Below are positions 1 to 11,600 of a stretch of 64,000 nt of DNA, piece by piece; position 1 is the first letter of the stretch, and the number at the start of each line of letters is the position of its first letter. The DNA is taken from the NCBI RefSeq assembly GCF_034702125.1, contig NC_085865.1, positions 40,331,116-40,395,115 on the forward strand, given 5' to 3'. The translations under genes and the position numbers were made by a program. This DNA comes from Engraulis encrasicolus (lineage: Eukaryota; Chordata; Actinopteri; Clupeiformes; Engraulidae). Below the pieces are notes generated by a model. That model ran no database searches and was not told where the DNA came from. It saw only the letters and a program-made list of their open reading frames with translations.

Positions 1-924
1 TGCTCACAATAGGATGGGTACATTTTGGGAATTAGATTCACAGCAAAACTGTGCCTCTCGCTCTCTGTCCACCACTCCCAGCTGTAGTAACTTTAATATG
101 AGGAAGGCATCTATGATGTGGAGCTCATGGAGCCCTCTGCTGGTGATGGCCTTGTGTCACCTCTTTTCCTTTTTCCGATTCTAGTGCCAGACCATTTTCC
201 CTTAAATGGATGATGATTCTCTCTCCAAAGCATGCTGCAGTGGCAAATTGAAATAAGTAAGGAGACATGCACTAGAACAGGGGTTCTCTTAAAGTTTAGT
301 GCTGCCCCTTTCCAAGGAGCCCTTCAGACACCAGAAGTGTCAGAGTTCCACTTAAACCCACTTGTTTTTTGTCTTTTCACAGTATTCTTTTGATCCATTT
401 TGTCTTCACAGACCCCCTAGCTCAATGTGCCACGGGACCCCCATGACGACCACTTTGAGAACCACTGGGCTAGAATATTTTACCCATTTCTTTAAGAGCG
501 TGTCAAAAACAGCAGGAGTATTCTCTTTGACACCCACACTCACTGAAGTCACCAATTAAGTTACATCCTTTACTGCACACACTTAGCATTTAGAATAACT
601 ACTAGGCCTAGGTACCATGGTACCCAAGGACTAAGTTTACCTTGGAGAATCTTGAAGAAACTGTCCCATTGACTTACTAGGAAAATGTAGTTTTAATCCA
701 GATGTTTATTGCCTTTTAAATTTATTTCAAGTTGGATCCAATTTTTGGGGTGTGTTATCTCAACACCCAGTGGTCTTGATGCATAACCATATTGAATTGT
801 GCCCTTAAAAGGCAGATCTGTTGCACATTGCACATGTGAATACTTTTTCTCTACTATCCCATATATGGTATTATCCAGAATTCACAGAAATGCTTGGCAG
901 GATATGACAAAAGCTGAGACTGGG
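1..924. other. Intergenic stretch, no gene recognised
   Basis: I see no coding pattern, RNA gene or clear mobile element here. A short perfect palindrome (TAGGTACCATGGTACC-type) lies near 608-626. The short open frames have no family signature. Confidence 0.5.
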
Positions 925-1204
925 AGTGCGTCTTAATATGTGAACTTGCCTCCTCCACTTGCTTCTCGTCATGATGACATCACTGACAACAGCATTATAT
1001 TTCAATATCTTGCAAAAGCTCAATTGTAGAGTCTTTTTCTCATTTGCAATTGGGATGGTGAATGAAATGCAGTCCCTCAAAAGTTGTTGTGGCTAGGCTG
1101 ACAGCTGGGAAACTTTATCGTTTTCTCCACGGAGGAGGGGCCAGGAGGCGGGACGAGAAGACAAGCACAAGTGGAGGAGGCAAGGTCGCATATTAAGACG
1201 CACT
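925..1204. mobile_element. Fold-back MITE
   Basis: The two ends are inverted copies of about 50 bp. The left end starts AGTGCGTCTTAATATG and the right end finishes CATATTAAGACGCACT. The match continues inward through a TTGCCTCCTCCACTTG block and a TTCTCGTC block. The interior has no ORF. This is the structure of a non-autonomous DNA transposon; the superfamily is not determined. Confidence 0.75.
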
Positions 1205-1659
1205 CTGGGTGACATGAACAGTCATTTTGATTTTGATCTGATCAACATTTCCATGGTGTTGGTAGTGGTAGCCCAGCAACTGTCTCCTGTCTTTTGAAGG
1301 ACATCACAAAGCATTGGGGAAATTGGGGAGCATTTCACATGAAATCAGACACTTTGGGCCTGACCGACAGAGATTTTAATAAATCTTAGTGTACCTTTTT
1401 AGTGGCAAGGAAGAACCCCAGAACTGCATTTGCAAGTCTGACACTAATATTGAGGGAGAAGTTTTAATTAATAGGGTAGGACACTGCATTCATCCTTTAT
1501 TACGTCAGTCAATACAAATCACAAAGGAAAGGTTTTGATGTTTGAAAACTCTTTTTCTGACTCTACAAATTACACAAACGGCATGCATGGAACACAACCA
1601 TCATCAGAGTATGGCTTATGAGAAATTAAACTGTAAAAAATTGAATGCAAAAAGCTTTA

Positions 1660-2876
1660 AGGTAAGCGTACCCATTAAGCCCACCAAAATCTAAATTTCT
1701 TTATTTTTCAATCATCTTCACATAATGTTTTTGTGAAATAATTTGTTAAATAGTAAGATTTACCTCTCTTCTCAATGTTTGTCACTGAGTTGATGAATAT
1801 TTCAAAGTACAATATGAAGATTTTTTACGAGAAAAGTGAAAAGTCTGAATGGGCTTAAATGGTACCATTGGTACCATTTAAGCCCACTTGTGTTCCAAAT
1901 AAGCTCATATAGTTATTTCTCTATCAAAATACCTGGTGAGGTGTGTGAATTGAGTTTAAACAGTGTAGCCCACATGGCATAAATGGTTTCAGACCAAAAA
2001 TGTAAGATTTGCTCAAAAAATAATGCATAAAACCTAATTAAATATTACGGCATCTCTTACTTCATATACTTCATAAAATTCTTCATCCAAACAGAGGAAT
2101 GTATTTTTTTCTTATTGATTATTGTTAGTTCATTACATTACGCCTTTTTAACCAACAACTTGAGATTGTACAGCACTTTTTTCTGTCCCTCAAAGACATT
2201 TTTGGTTAGCATGCATGCCAGCTTGCATGCATTTCAATGGGCTGTACCATTTAAGCCCACCTAGTACCCATTAAGCCCGCCTATACAAAAAGCTATTTTA
2301 TGGAAATAATCAGCTCCACAAAACATTTTATGATGCATTTCTTTCAAGATCAATGCCAAACAAACTGGAATATGCTTAGAATTCATACCTAACCACCTTA
2401 AGTCTTACGGCAGAGTAAGATAAAGATGGTGTGTGGTTGTATCAAGAAAATATCGGCGTTTGCTCGCTCATAAAACACATCTTTCCATTTGAAGGGAACT
2501 GCTATAATTTGGCAAAACACTGGACGTTTATATATAAAAATCATTACATTTACCTCTTAGTTCACTAAATATGAAAGTATTTTCAAAACATTTGACTTTA
2601 ACTAGCTGAAATTCTATGATTTCTGACATGTCCCAAAACAGCAAAGTTTTGAGGCAACTTCTTGTCAGTAGTCCTGTGACTGGATTCACTTGGATGGGGA
2701 TAACTCAACGATAGAAAATGTGATTTGTTTGCAATAAAAAACATTTTGTCAGTTACTAAACCCTTTAATTGGATAGGGTGATGAACAACGAAATCCACCT
2801 TTCCCCTTTCTTTAAATTGACCTCAAAGTTGAAAGTGGGCTTAAAGGGTACATGGGCTTATTGGGTACGCTTACCT
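1660..2876. mobile_element. 1.2-kb TIR element, copy 1 (TA target sites)
   Basis: The element begins AGGTAAGCGTACCCATTAAG and ends with the near inverted complement, GGGTACGCTTACCT, flanked by TA on both sides. A second copy lies at 20246-21453 with the same ends and high similarity throughout, which fixes the boundaries. The core motif GGGCTTAAATGGTAC recurs internally in both orientations, including a palindrome at about 1853-1886. A minus-strand frame of about 66 codons occurs in both copies, but the differences between copies are mostly amino-acid changing, so I do not call it a gene. Confidence 0.8.
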
Positions 2877-2983
2877 TATTTTATAATGGCCGATATCTTA
2901 TCTAAGCTTAAACTTAGCACGTAGTGTCATGAACAAGTTTTGGTGTTTCGTTCTTGGGTCATTTCAGAGATAGTGACTTAAAG

Positions 2984-3339
2984 GGTGAAAGGAGTTGTAG
3001 TGAAGTGAAAGCCCATTGGGAAACTCCAACTCCCATTGTCATTGGGACACAGCACTCCACAGCACACAAGTGAACACTGCACACAACAAAATTGCATTTA
3101 TGCCTCACCCTTGCAAGGGGGCAGCCCTCAATGGCGCCCCTAGGGAGCAGTGCGGCTGGACGGTACTATGCTCAGGGTACCTCAGTCATGGAGGAGGATG
3201 GGGAGAGCACTGGTTGATTAAACCTACTCCCCCAACCAACCTGGCGGGTCGGGAGTCGAACCAGCAACCTTTGGGCTACAAGTCTGACGCCCTAACCGCT
3301 TCCGCTTACCCATGACTGCTAGGTGAAAGGAGTTGTAGT
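2984..3339 (-). mobile_element. tRNA-derived SINE, copy 1 with target-site duplication
   Basis: On the minus strand the element starts like a tRNA gene. It has an A-box-like GGGTAAGCGG segment and a B-box-like GGTTCGACTCC, followed by an unrelated body and a tail AGTTTCCCAATGGGCTTTCA. An 18-bp direct repeat (GGTGAAAGGAGTTGTAGT) flanks it at 2984-3001 and 3322-3339, as expected for LINE-mediated insertion. The SINE proper is 3002-3321. Other copies are at about 3536, 4570, 5505, 5936/7560 and 29265. Confidence 0.85.
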
Positions 3340-3440
3340 AAAGTAGTAATAGAGTCAGGTCGGATACTCGCGTCAAATGGGGAACTCTTCTCTAACACTA
3401 CCCTATTACTACTTTATTTCATCTCATTGCAACTTTTAGG
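3330..3440. repeat. Short inverted-repeat remnant hosting the SINE insertion
   Basis: GTTGTAGTAAAGTAGTAATAG near 3331 is mirrored by CTATTACTACTTTATTTCATC near 3402. A similar CTACTACTACTTTC motif recurs at about 7890. This looks like a small MITE that the preceding SINE used as target. Confidence 0.4.
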
Positions 3441-3535
3441 TCACATTATTTCTGAAAGGACTCAAGAACCAAACCCTGAAATTTCAGGTGTTTGACGGAG
3501 GTGACGTCACCACGAATCACGGAGGAACCATAATG

Positions 3536-3846
3536 GGTCATTGGTAAGCGGTTAGAGCAGCAGACTTGTAGCCCAAAGTTTGCCAGTTCGACTCCTGACC
3601 CGCCAGGTTGTTCGGGGGGGGGTGTAATTAACCAGTGCTCTCCCCTATCCTCCTCCATGACTGAGGTACCCTGAGCATGGTACCATCCCGCCGCACTGCT
3701 CTCTTGGGGCGCCATTGAGGGCTGCCCCCTTGAATGGGTGAGGCATAAATGCAATTTAGTTGTGTGCAGTGTTCACTTGTGTGCTGTAGAGTGCTGTATC
3801 CCAATGACAATGGGAGTTGGAGTTTCCCAATGGGCTTTCACTTTCA
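3536..3846 (+). mobile_element. tRNA-derived SINE, copy 2
   Basis: Same family as the copy at 3002-3321 but on the plus strand. The tRNA-like head (GGTAAGCGGTTAGAGC, then B-box-like AGTTCGACTCC) is at about 3543-3600. The shared GAGCATGGTACC body and the GGAGTTTCCCAATGGGC tail follow. Open frames in it are by-products of the repeat. Confidence 0.85.
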
Positions 3847-3867
3847 AGAAGGGAAGAGAGATGACTC

Positions 3868-4012
3868 TAGTCTTGTTGCTTCTGGAAGCGTGTTCCACCA
3901 CTGAGGGACTATGACAGAGAACAGTTTTGCTTGCTCTGAGTGATTAGTCAAAACTGTTCTGTCATTTTATCTCAGTGTTGGAACCAACCTCCAGAAGCAA
4001 CAAGAGTGACCA
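3868..4012. mobile_element. Small fold-back MITE
   Basis: GTCTTGTTGCTTCTGGAAGC near the left end pairs with CCAGAAGCAACAAGAG near the right end. A second inner pair is AACAGTTTTG / CAAAACTGTT. It forms a hairpin of about 145 bp with no coding capacity. Confidence 0.6.
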
Positions 4013-4565
4013 AGACAAGATTTTAGTCACTGTTAAAGTTTTTCTGAATTTAAATGAGTGCATTTCTTCATAAAACTATTAGAACATTAATTATTATCCC
4101 ATAAGCAAATTATCATTCATGTCATAGTGTGATTTGAAAAGGAAGTCAAGACATTGTTATAGGATTTTGAACAAACAAGACAGGAGCCCTCAGGTATAGC
4201 CATCAGACCCAGAACGTTTGGGGACCCCTGCTCTGTATTTCCCCACACTGTATGTTGTGGATTATGTCCTTCTTTTGAAGTCACATACCTTTTGGAGACA
4301 AGTGTCAGCTTAATGTATTGTAGTGCAAAAGATGTGTAAACACATGTGTTTGGCTTTTGTTGATTACTGCAAGGATGAAGTAGCCTAGTCTGTTCTCCCC
4401 ACAATTTCTTTCTTTTTTTCAGTATGGCTACAATGGCGTAAAAGGAATTTTCTTGTCTCAGTCTTTGCCCCTCTCCTGTTAAGAAAATTGGAGTGAAGTA
4501 TTTGTTAGCAAGGCCCTGCACTAGGCGTCATAAATATGAGACAATGGACATTAGTATAATGTGGG
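4013..4565. other. Intergenic, nothing recognised
   Basis: A 134-codon minus-strand open frame spans 4117-4521, but I recognise no domain in it and see no promoter or splice context. The stretch may include decayed repeat DNA. Confidence 0.4.
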
Positions 4566-4567
4566 TG

Positions 4568-4880
4568 GAGTAGGTCATGGGCAGTCATGGGTAAGCGCTT
4601 AGGGCGTCACAATTGTAGCCCAAAGGTTGCCGGTTCGACTCCCGACCTGCCAAGTTGGTGGGGGGAGTAATTAACCAGTGTGTTTTCCCCATCCTCCTTG
4701 ATGACTGAGGTACCATGAGCATGGCACCGTCCCGCCGCACTGCTCCTTTTCGGGCACCATTGGAGGCTGCCTCGAGGCGGGGCACGGATGAGGCAGAAAT
4801 GCACTTTTGTTGTGTGCAGAGTGCGGTGTCACAGTGACAATGGGAGTTGGAGTTTCCCAGTTGGGCTTTCACTTTCAGGT
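4568..4880 (+). mobile_element. tRNA-derived SINE, copy 3
   Basis: Plus-strand member of the same SINE family. Head GGGTAAGCGCTTAGGGC at about 4589, B-box-like GGTTCGACTCCC at about 4630, GGAGTTTCCCAGTTGGGC tail at about 4850. Confidence 0.85.
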
Positions 4881-4907
4881 AGTTGTGTTACATTAAATAA
4901 CAAACAC

Positions 4908-5248
4908 TTAAAGTGATACTGTCCCATTTTTGGAAATGAGCTTATTTTACACCTCCCCTTGAGTTAGATAATAGGGTTTCACTGTTTTCTTGTACTTTCA
5001 ACCGTTCCCTAGCTATGGCAGTGCAAATTTTACCTCCAAGCTAACAGTTAACATTGAGTCCTATGAGACCAGTTAGCCGCCAGCTGGTCTCATAGGACTC
5101 GATGTTAACTGCTAGCTTGGAGGTAAAATTTGCAGTGCCATACCCAGAGAACGGTTGAAAGTACAAGACAACGGTAAAACCCTATTATCTAACTCAAGGG
5201 GAGGTGTAAAATAAGCTCATTTCCAAAAATGGTACAGTATCACTTTAA
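4908..5248. mobile_element. Near-perfect fold-back MITE of 341 bp
   Basis: The whole unit is a palindrome with arms of about 165 bp: TTAAAGTGATACTGTCCCAT at the left, ATGGTACAGTATCACTTTAA at the right. The centre is near 5075-5085 (GTTAGCCGCCAGCTGG). The TTAAAG...CTTTAA ends recur in other fold-backs of this window (25607, 35531, 39362), which may belong to related groups. Confidence 0.85.
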
Positions 5249-5504
5249 ATCTAAAGCGGCCTTTAAAAAAAGTGAATGGCATGGAATGAAATGGATTATA
5301 GCACCCAATGCACATAGTTAAATTGTATTCAGGGCCCTACATTAACACCAGCCAGCCGACCAAATGCTGTTGAAAATTCAGTTAGGACTGGTAGAAAAGA
5401 CCAACTTACCAGTCATTTTGACCCATTAGTGAGTGTACGTTTGGCTAGTGAGATTAATATCTACTAGCCATTCTGATTGGTGATGAAAGAAGATCATTTA
5501 GATC

Positions 5505-5700
5505 CCTGATTGCATCTATGCTTCACCCCAGTAAGGGGGCATTTCAGGTTGTCAATACCATGCTCAGATTACTTCAGTCATGGAGGAGGATTCAGGGAGA
5601 GTGGTATTCAGTCCATTGGTAATGTCTTGTCTACATTTGAACTGGCAACCCACTGGCTACAAACCCAATTCTTAACTGCCTGGGAGGAACCGGCGTTGTA
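5505..5700 (-). mobile_element. Decayed tRNA-SINE fragment
   Basis: The landmarks of the local SINE remain in minus orientation: ATGCTTCACCCCAGTAAGGG, TCAGTCATGGAGGAGGAT and AACTGGCAACCCACTGGCTA. There are many substitutions and deletions, so this is an old copy. Confidence 0.65.
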
Positions 5701-6019
5701 GGCGTGGTTGGTGCAGGTGAGGTTTTTATAGACCACTTTAGAAGTTATGAAATCACTGACCGTGCGCACATTGTTAGCTCAAACACACACACACACAGAC
5801 AGTGCAGACCCTGAAGACAGAATACATGTGGACTGAAGTGTGTACCGTTGTGGGGAAAAAAAGATCCTAAAAGTACATGTGTTGCGCTATTCTGAAGGGA
5901 ATATGCTGTTCCAGAAGCATAGGAGATGTGTTTGGGAGTTGGAGTTTCCCAATGGGCTTTCACGTCACATGGTCCAGTCAGTACATTTAATTTCTTGTAA
6001 CCATTGTCATTGTGACACA

Positions 6020-6871
6020 TAAGCCTGTCACGATATACGATAAGTCAATAAATCGGACGATAACTTTTTACAAGAACGATCACTTTTCTGGCCCCGATAA
6101 GTAACGATAAGTTATTTGCGTGATGTTTTGTTTTCCCTCTCTCCCTTTCTCTACCATAGCCGTAAGACTACTAATGGCGCGTTATAGGCCAACGCAGCGC
6201 AATGACGCTTAAATGTTGGTGTAATTTTAAGTTTCAGTGCAGTTCTGGTTGGAAAAAAGTGCATTGATCTGGCTACTTGCGTCTTTGAAATAGAACGCTG
6301 GTGTTCCCGCGCGTCGCTTATAAGCCTCGACAAAGAATCAGCGCTAGAGACTAGGAGCGCAATATTCTTCCAGTCTCAGTCAGCGCATCTGCAACGTTCC
6401 TCAGAAAGGGGAATGAACAGCTCCAACACGGAGGCTCCAACACGGAGGCAAATGTTCATTTTGAAACATCCGCAGCAACCCAATATCCACGACGAAGACG
6501 TGTTTGTGCAAACATGAAATAGTGGTGCCGTCGTGACAAACTTGCTCTGAGGCTGTTATTTTAAACCTCGCCGAGTTTCCACTATTATTTCAATGCGCCT
6601 CCTACCCCGACGTTCGTTGTCTGTTCTTTTTGTGATTTTCGCTATATTTCTTGTTTATTTAGACCTAACAATATGAGTAGGCAGTCCGCAAGCAAATCAT
6701 GAAGATAAGATTTGTGGATTTAAATCTGTCACACCAGGAGAATGTGAACGGTTGAGCGCGCTACAGGGGAAACAGAGGCATGGCGACTCATAACTCATAA
6801 GAATCAATGTATGGGCGTTCATAAAGGACTTTAAAGTGCGCAGAATTGCAATTTGTTCCAGTCGAGGGTAT

Positions 6872-6914
<43 letters not shown>

Positions 6915-7559
6915 GGAACTTGTGCATCTGTTCATGCTCTTTTGCTTTTTACTGATGTTGAAATGCCTTTAACAGGGCTGATTTGGGTTTTGACTGACAA
7001 TTAGCTAGTAACAACGTGCATTTGTTTGAAATAAGCTGTCTAAGTGATAATTTGTGAATTAACAATACCCCACCAGTAGGTTATTTTACATCACACCATG
7101 GATAGGCCTATAAGCCATTCAGTGTGCTTGAGAAAGATAAATAGCAGAAAATGTTAAAGAAAGACTATATAACTTACCTTAATAATAAATACAAAAAAGC
7201 CTATTTAGAGCCTATTGTGCTCCATGAGGATGTATTTAAAAACATATATATACCCCCTGCCGTGATGCTTTAAAAATGTGAAGGGGTGTAGTCACATTTT
7301 TATTGCATTTTTACGTCATTATATTGTTTGACACATTTCTTCTTGGAGCAGGCGTCAATCTTAATTATTTAAACCTCTGAGTCTGCTGGCCCAAATGTTA
7401 CATTCAATGTTTCAAGAAGGAGGCCGCACCTTGCATAGCAGTGTTTTTTATTGCACATTATATTGTTTGAAAATGGCGAGAGAGACAATATTATCGATTA
7501 TCGCAATAATTTCTTGTTATCGTTATCGTCTGGCAAAAATTGTTATCGTGACAGGCCTA
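6020..7559. mobile_element. hAT-like DNA transposon, 1,540 bp, nested in a SINE
   Basis: The ends are inverted (TAAGCCTGTCACGATA at the left, TATCGTGACAGGCCTA at the right). An exact 8-bp duplication, GTGACACA, flanks it at 6012-6019 and 7560-7567, the hallmark of hAT insertions. I find no transposase frame, so it is a non-autonomous or decayed copy. It contains a (GA)n tract at about 6873-6912. Confidence 0.85.
6873..6912 (+). repeat. (GA)n microsatellite
   Basis: About 20 uninterrupted GA units inside the hAT-like element. Confidence 0.95.
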
Positions 7560-7800
7560 GTGACACAGCACTCCACAGCACGCAAGTGAACACTGCACAC
7601 AACGAAATTGCATTTATGCCTCACCCGTGCAAGGGGGCAGCCCTCAAGGGCGCTCCAAGGGAACGGTACCTTAGTCATGGAGGAGGATGGGGGAGAGCAC
7701 TGGTGGTTAATTACTCACCCCACCAACCTGGCGGGTCGGGAGTCGAACCGGCAACCTTTGGGCTACAAGTCTGACGCCCTAACCGCTTTCCCACGACTAC

Positions 7801-8896
7801 CCATTTACTCTGCTCATTAGTGTTTTGGACATGGTGTCAAGTGGACTACTAAGTTCAGGCAGTGTAATCGTTTCCAATACCTCTCTACTACTACTTTCTC
7901 ACTACAGCTTACTTAACCTTAAAAGTCACTTATCTCGGCAATGACCCACTCAAGAGATGCTACTGATATTATAGCTTAACTTAAGTAAAAAATCAAAGTT
8001 TATCCCATTGACGCCTAAAACGCCTAAGGGTAGATACAGTCTAAGGGAAAAGATACAGTCAGCCTATAAAACCTGAAGTATCTCATCTTCTTAATGCAAT
8101 TTATTTCATATGTTATGTACTTCAGAGGCTAAGACCCCCATCTTGCATTTGAAGATGTTCATTCAGCTCCAACACAATTTCTACACAAAAACATGCAGCT
8201 CCAGACGGTAGGGTCAATGTTGCGCTATGCAGCATCTGGCACCAGTAGGTTAAAATGTACAGTGTTGTACATAATAAAAATATGGTTGAACTTTCCATTG
8301 TGTTCATTCCGAGGGCAGTGTGCACAGCACTGCAGAGTGAGTCATTGCTTTTCTATTGCTTAATATTCATAAATGCCAAATCAAAGCCTACTAATGACCA
8401 ATTTATTTCAGCCCAATACATTTCTCAACTTCTGGCTGTCGGAAAGCTGCTTTGGGCTGGGTAATGGTATCATACAGATACTGACACGTTGCTTTTGGGA
8501 AAACATGGCCCTTGAGAAACTGACTAGGGAAATTTCAGTTTTAGGGACAGCTGCACTCGGAAGCATGGTACTTTAGTTTGAATGAGAGAATTTCCCCTCT
8601 CATTTTTCTCCTATGTTTTCCATGTAGTCACAGCATTTTTGCCTCTCTAGTAGTGTGGCTGTGTGTTCCCCTGCCAAGATGTACTGTAACCTCTTGCCCA
8701 TGGCTTAATTTGTGTGGGTCTTCAGTGTGTGATTCTTTTTTTCTTGTTTTCTTCATTTCTGTTGGGCCATGTCTTTGTCCAGGGTTGCCACCTCTGTCTG
8801 ACAAAAACCTGGACATTTCAAACTCTTTTTTTTCCTTCTTCTCTATGACATGCTTAATTCATTGTCCCTTGGACAAAACGTCAAATACTGTCACAA
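7801..8896. other. Intergenic, no gene recognised
   Basis: I see no supported gene. A GGGTTGCCACC sequence near 8782 and a TAGCAACACT near 9108 may be the worn ends of a larger element into which the SINE at about 8897 inserted. A 126-codon frame at 8578-8958 crosses the SINE boundary and is not credible as a gene. Confidence 0.4.
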
Positions 8897-9085
8897 TCGG
8901 CCCTACCGTGGAGCATATGGTAGGGCATTGGTTTGCTATGCGGCCGACCCGGATTTAATTCCCGGTCCGGGTCCTTTGTCAGCCCTTCCCCGTCTCTCTC
9001 TCCCAACTCGCTTCCTGTCTGCACTGTACTATCACGAATAAAGTAAAAAAAGACCGAAACAATATTTAAAAAAATAAATACTGGG
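8897..9085 (+). mobile_element. Second type of tRNA-derived SINE
   Basis: A tRNA-like head (GGTAGGGCATTGGTTTGC, then GGATTTAATTCCCGG as a degenerate B box) is followed by a tail CTGTACTATCACGAATAAAG and an A-rich end. The CTGTCCTATC-AATAAAG style of tail is typical of teleost SINEs. This family differs from the abundant SINE at 3.0-7.8 kb. Confidence 0.7.
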
Positions 9086-9165
9086 ACAATGAGGGACGTC
9101 TGGGACAAGTAGCAACACTAGTCTGACTCTCTAAGCTCATGGTTACTTTGTTTTTGTCCCCACAG

Positions 9166-9257
9166 AACGAAGAGGAGATGGCTTTCCAGGTGGATAGTTG
9201 CAATCAGAATGTGTGGACTATGCACTATGACAATGGATAGGCAAAGTCATTGGAGAG
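9166..9257 (+). other. Exon-like segment of unknown origin
   Basis: A good acceptor (TTTTTGTCCCCACAG) precedes 92 nt that end at a good donor (GAGAG|GTAAGCC). One frame is open throughout; another gives 24 codons (NEEEMAFQVDSCNQ...) before a stop. I recognise no family and no neighbouring exon. It could be an upstream or non-coding exon, a pseudo-exon or chance. Confidence 0.2.
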
Positions 9258-10879
9258 GTAAGCCTGTGGGAACATATTTTCTGGGTCCACAGAGAAATAT
9301 AAGCATTGGCATATGTAATTTTTCAAGCTCTCTGTGCAAGATACATTTGTAAACGAAACTGGGATTTGAAGTCAAGAACCGATAAACAAACTTATAAGAA
9401 TGAAAATCAAATCACAAATCCAGCTTATGCAATACATCCTCTCAGTTTTGGCATCTTGTGCCCATACCGGTTTCTACTTCTGTGAACTGCTCATCTGCAT
9501 CGGTGTTCTGATATACAGCTCAGCTTTTGTGTATGTTTTGACGTGTTTGAGTATGTTTGACAGTCTTGATATTCTAATCTAGCACTATGAAATTGTGCAG
9601 CCCGTTCCTCTCCGTCCTTGTGCTGTCTGTTCTGTGTGAGCCCTCCAAAAAAATGCTGTGAATGGGGTTAAGTGGTGGGTTAAGAAATGAAATATTTTTC
9701 AACACCATAGATGCAAACCCCCTCACTAAGGCCAGGTGCAGGACAAAAATGTGAGGAACATCCTGGTTGGTCAAAGCAGTGCGTGTTCTAGTAAGACATT
9801 GTCAGTTGGGGTTTTTGGTGCGCAGCCTTCTATTTTCTTTTCCATTAGAATAAATTAATCAATTTCCATTCACTCAGCATGCTGTTTGCACATACAGTAA
9901 TGGACTAGATTAATTTGACTGGCCTTTCAGCCTGGCCTTTTTGTGCATGCAGCCTAACGTGTGACATCCAAAATATGCAATTTTGCCATAATGTCATAGA
10001 TTACTCCAAATGCACATGCCCAGATCCGCATTCAGTATTGTCACATTTGGTACTTTGCTTAGTTGGTGGAGATTACGCAATGTTGTTGGTTTTTTGTTGT
10101 TTTGTTGGTAATCTGTGCTAATATTGTTATTTGTTTCTGTAAAATAACTATTCTTTTTTTGTTGGTGATAAAAAGGGGTTGCTCTAATGTTCCAAGTAGA
10201 CTGAATGTAATTATGTTATGTCCCCTAAAGTCAAAATCCTATGGTTAAATCTGCAGGAAAAAGGCACCCCATTTACTTTTTTTATTTATATATAGTTTTC
10301 AGTGTCAGTAATTTATTGGGCTGTAATCGGTCAAGTACTGGTTTGAAACTATTTTTTTTCTCTATAATTTGATGGGATTGCAAAGATGTGGTCTGACTAT
10401 GGTTTGCACAACAACTTCCAATACAGTAACTTAATGTAACTCCTCATTGAGTTGTTAATTGACAGGATGCTTTGCTCTGTTGGGCCACAGGAGGGCGACG
10501 TGTCACAGTGTGTTATGGAATTAAATATCCTCTATCTGAGGGGGATGTGTGCATATTCTGATGGTGTCATATTGGCACGCAAAAAATCGTTAATGGAAAA
10601 AGTCAGCTCACAGTTCTTTTTCGACGTGGAATAGCATTTTGTGTTGACACAATTTTCGTTCAATACCTACGTTAAATTTTCACCATCCTTGCTATGTGTA
10701 CATGGACGTTATCTGACAGTGGAATATAAATATGTTTGAGAAACAGATTCAGTCCATGTATCCGCTATATTCTTCATAGAAGAGTTGGGGTGGTCTTGAT
10801 GACGAGGCATAGTATTTAATTAGGAATGCGACAGGTCTGCATTTTGCACTGGAGCATTGATGGAGAAAATCATGGATGC
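9258..10879. other. Intergenic, AT-rich, nothing recognised
   Basis: No gene, RNA or clear repeat boundary is visible. Several short open frames lack any family signature. The sequence becomes CpG-rich only at about 10.88 kb. Confidence 0.4.
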
Positions 10880-11600
10880 AAGGAGTTTGGTTCGCGACTG
10901 ACGCGGAGTGCCTGGTGTCATCGTGGGTGGGAAACAGACGCAAGAAAGAGCGTACCCCATCCCCCCGCCTTCTTCCCTGCGGGCGGCTCTGACGCGCACG
11001 CGTGCTAAACCGTGTGGGAATGGCTGGTGTGTGATCGGGGGTTGGGCCGCTGGAAGCGAACGCAGAGTTAAAGAGTTTTTAATGTCCGCCATGTTGGCCA
11101 TGGCGTATTGAACTAGGGAGAGGGAGCGGAGCTACGGAAAAAAAGAGACCGAGAGAGAGCGACCAAGATCCGGGCCTTCCCGGCTCCGTTCTTCTCGCCA
11201 TACCCATATTTTGTAACCAATCGAACGGTAGACTCCTGGAGAACGTCACAGTTTCATCAATGAGAACTAACATTTGTACAGTTGTGTTTCGTAGGGTATC
11301 GGATAGATATATGCTGCATCTTTCATTATAAAAAATGAGTAAATTGTCGTTTCGGGCACGGGCGCTGGACGCTACCAAGCCTCTACCCGTTTTCCGCTGC
11401 GAGGATTTGCCAGACCTGCACGAATATGCCTCAATTAACCGGGCGGTGCCGCAGATGCCGACGGGGATGGAAAAGGAGGAGGAATCGGTATGTTTTAAGG
11501 TTTCAATATGGGTATTTAGCTATTTCGCCATGTTTTCTTGATACGGCGGGCGCCCCTATCTTGCCTGCGCAAGCTTGCACAAAATGGCCGCCATTTCTGT
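10880..11600 (+). promoter_or_regulatory. epc1: CpG-rich promoter and 5' UTR region of epc1
   Basis: CpG density rises sharply around the epc1 start codon (for example TGACGCGCACGCGTGC near 10991), in contrast to the AT-rich flanks. There is no TATA box where one would be expected, which fits a CpG-island housekeeping promoter. YY1-type motifs occur at about 11087 (GTCCGCCATGTTGG) and 11583 (AAATGGCCGCCATTT, a palindromic pair). The exact start of transcription cannot be read from the sequence. Confidence 0.65.
11335..11487 (+). CDS. epc1: epc1 coding exon 1 (residues 1-51)
   Basis: Begins [16 protein letters not shown], the invariant family start, which fixes the ATG. It ends ...GMEKEEES at the donor TCG|GTATGT, phase 0. 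A read-through frame continues past the donor but leaves the family sequence at once. Confidence 0.98.

Larger units (their letters stand above)
5936..7800 (-). mobile_element. tRNA-SINE split by a hAT element
   Basis: The SINE tail is at 5936-6019 and its body plus tRNA-like head at 7560-7800. Removing the insert at 6020-7559 and one copy of the 8-bp duplication restores a continuous SINE. The SINE therefore predates the transposon insertion. Confidence 0.8.

Noticed and set aside
2598..2798. Minus-strand 66-codon frame shared by both 1.2-kb elements (also 21160-21375) as a conserved peptide
   Set aside because: The two copies differ mostly by amino-acid changing substitutions, so the similarity reflects shared element ancestry, not selection on a protein.
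3016..3315. Open frames in the tRNA-SINE copies (also 3446-3754, 4585-4872, 7451-7774, 29361-29609)
   Set aside because: They recur because the SINE is repeated. Frames differ between copies and are broken by indels.
3543..3605. Functional tRNA genes at the SINE heads
   Set aside because: A- and B-box-like words are present, but no complete cloverleaf is evident and the same head precedes an identical SINE body in several copies.
4117..4521. 134-codon minus-strand frame as a gene
   Set aside because: No recognisable domain, no splice or promoter context, and it sits among repeats.
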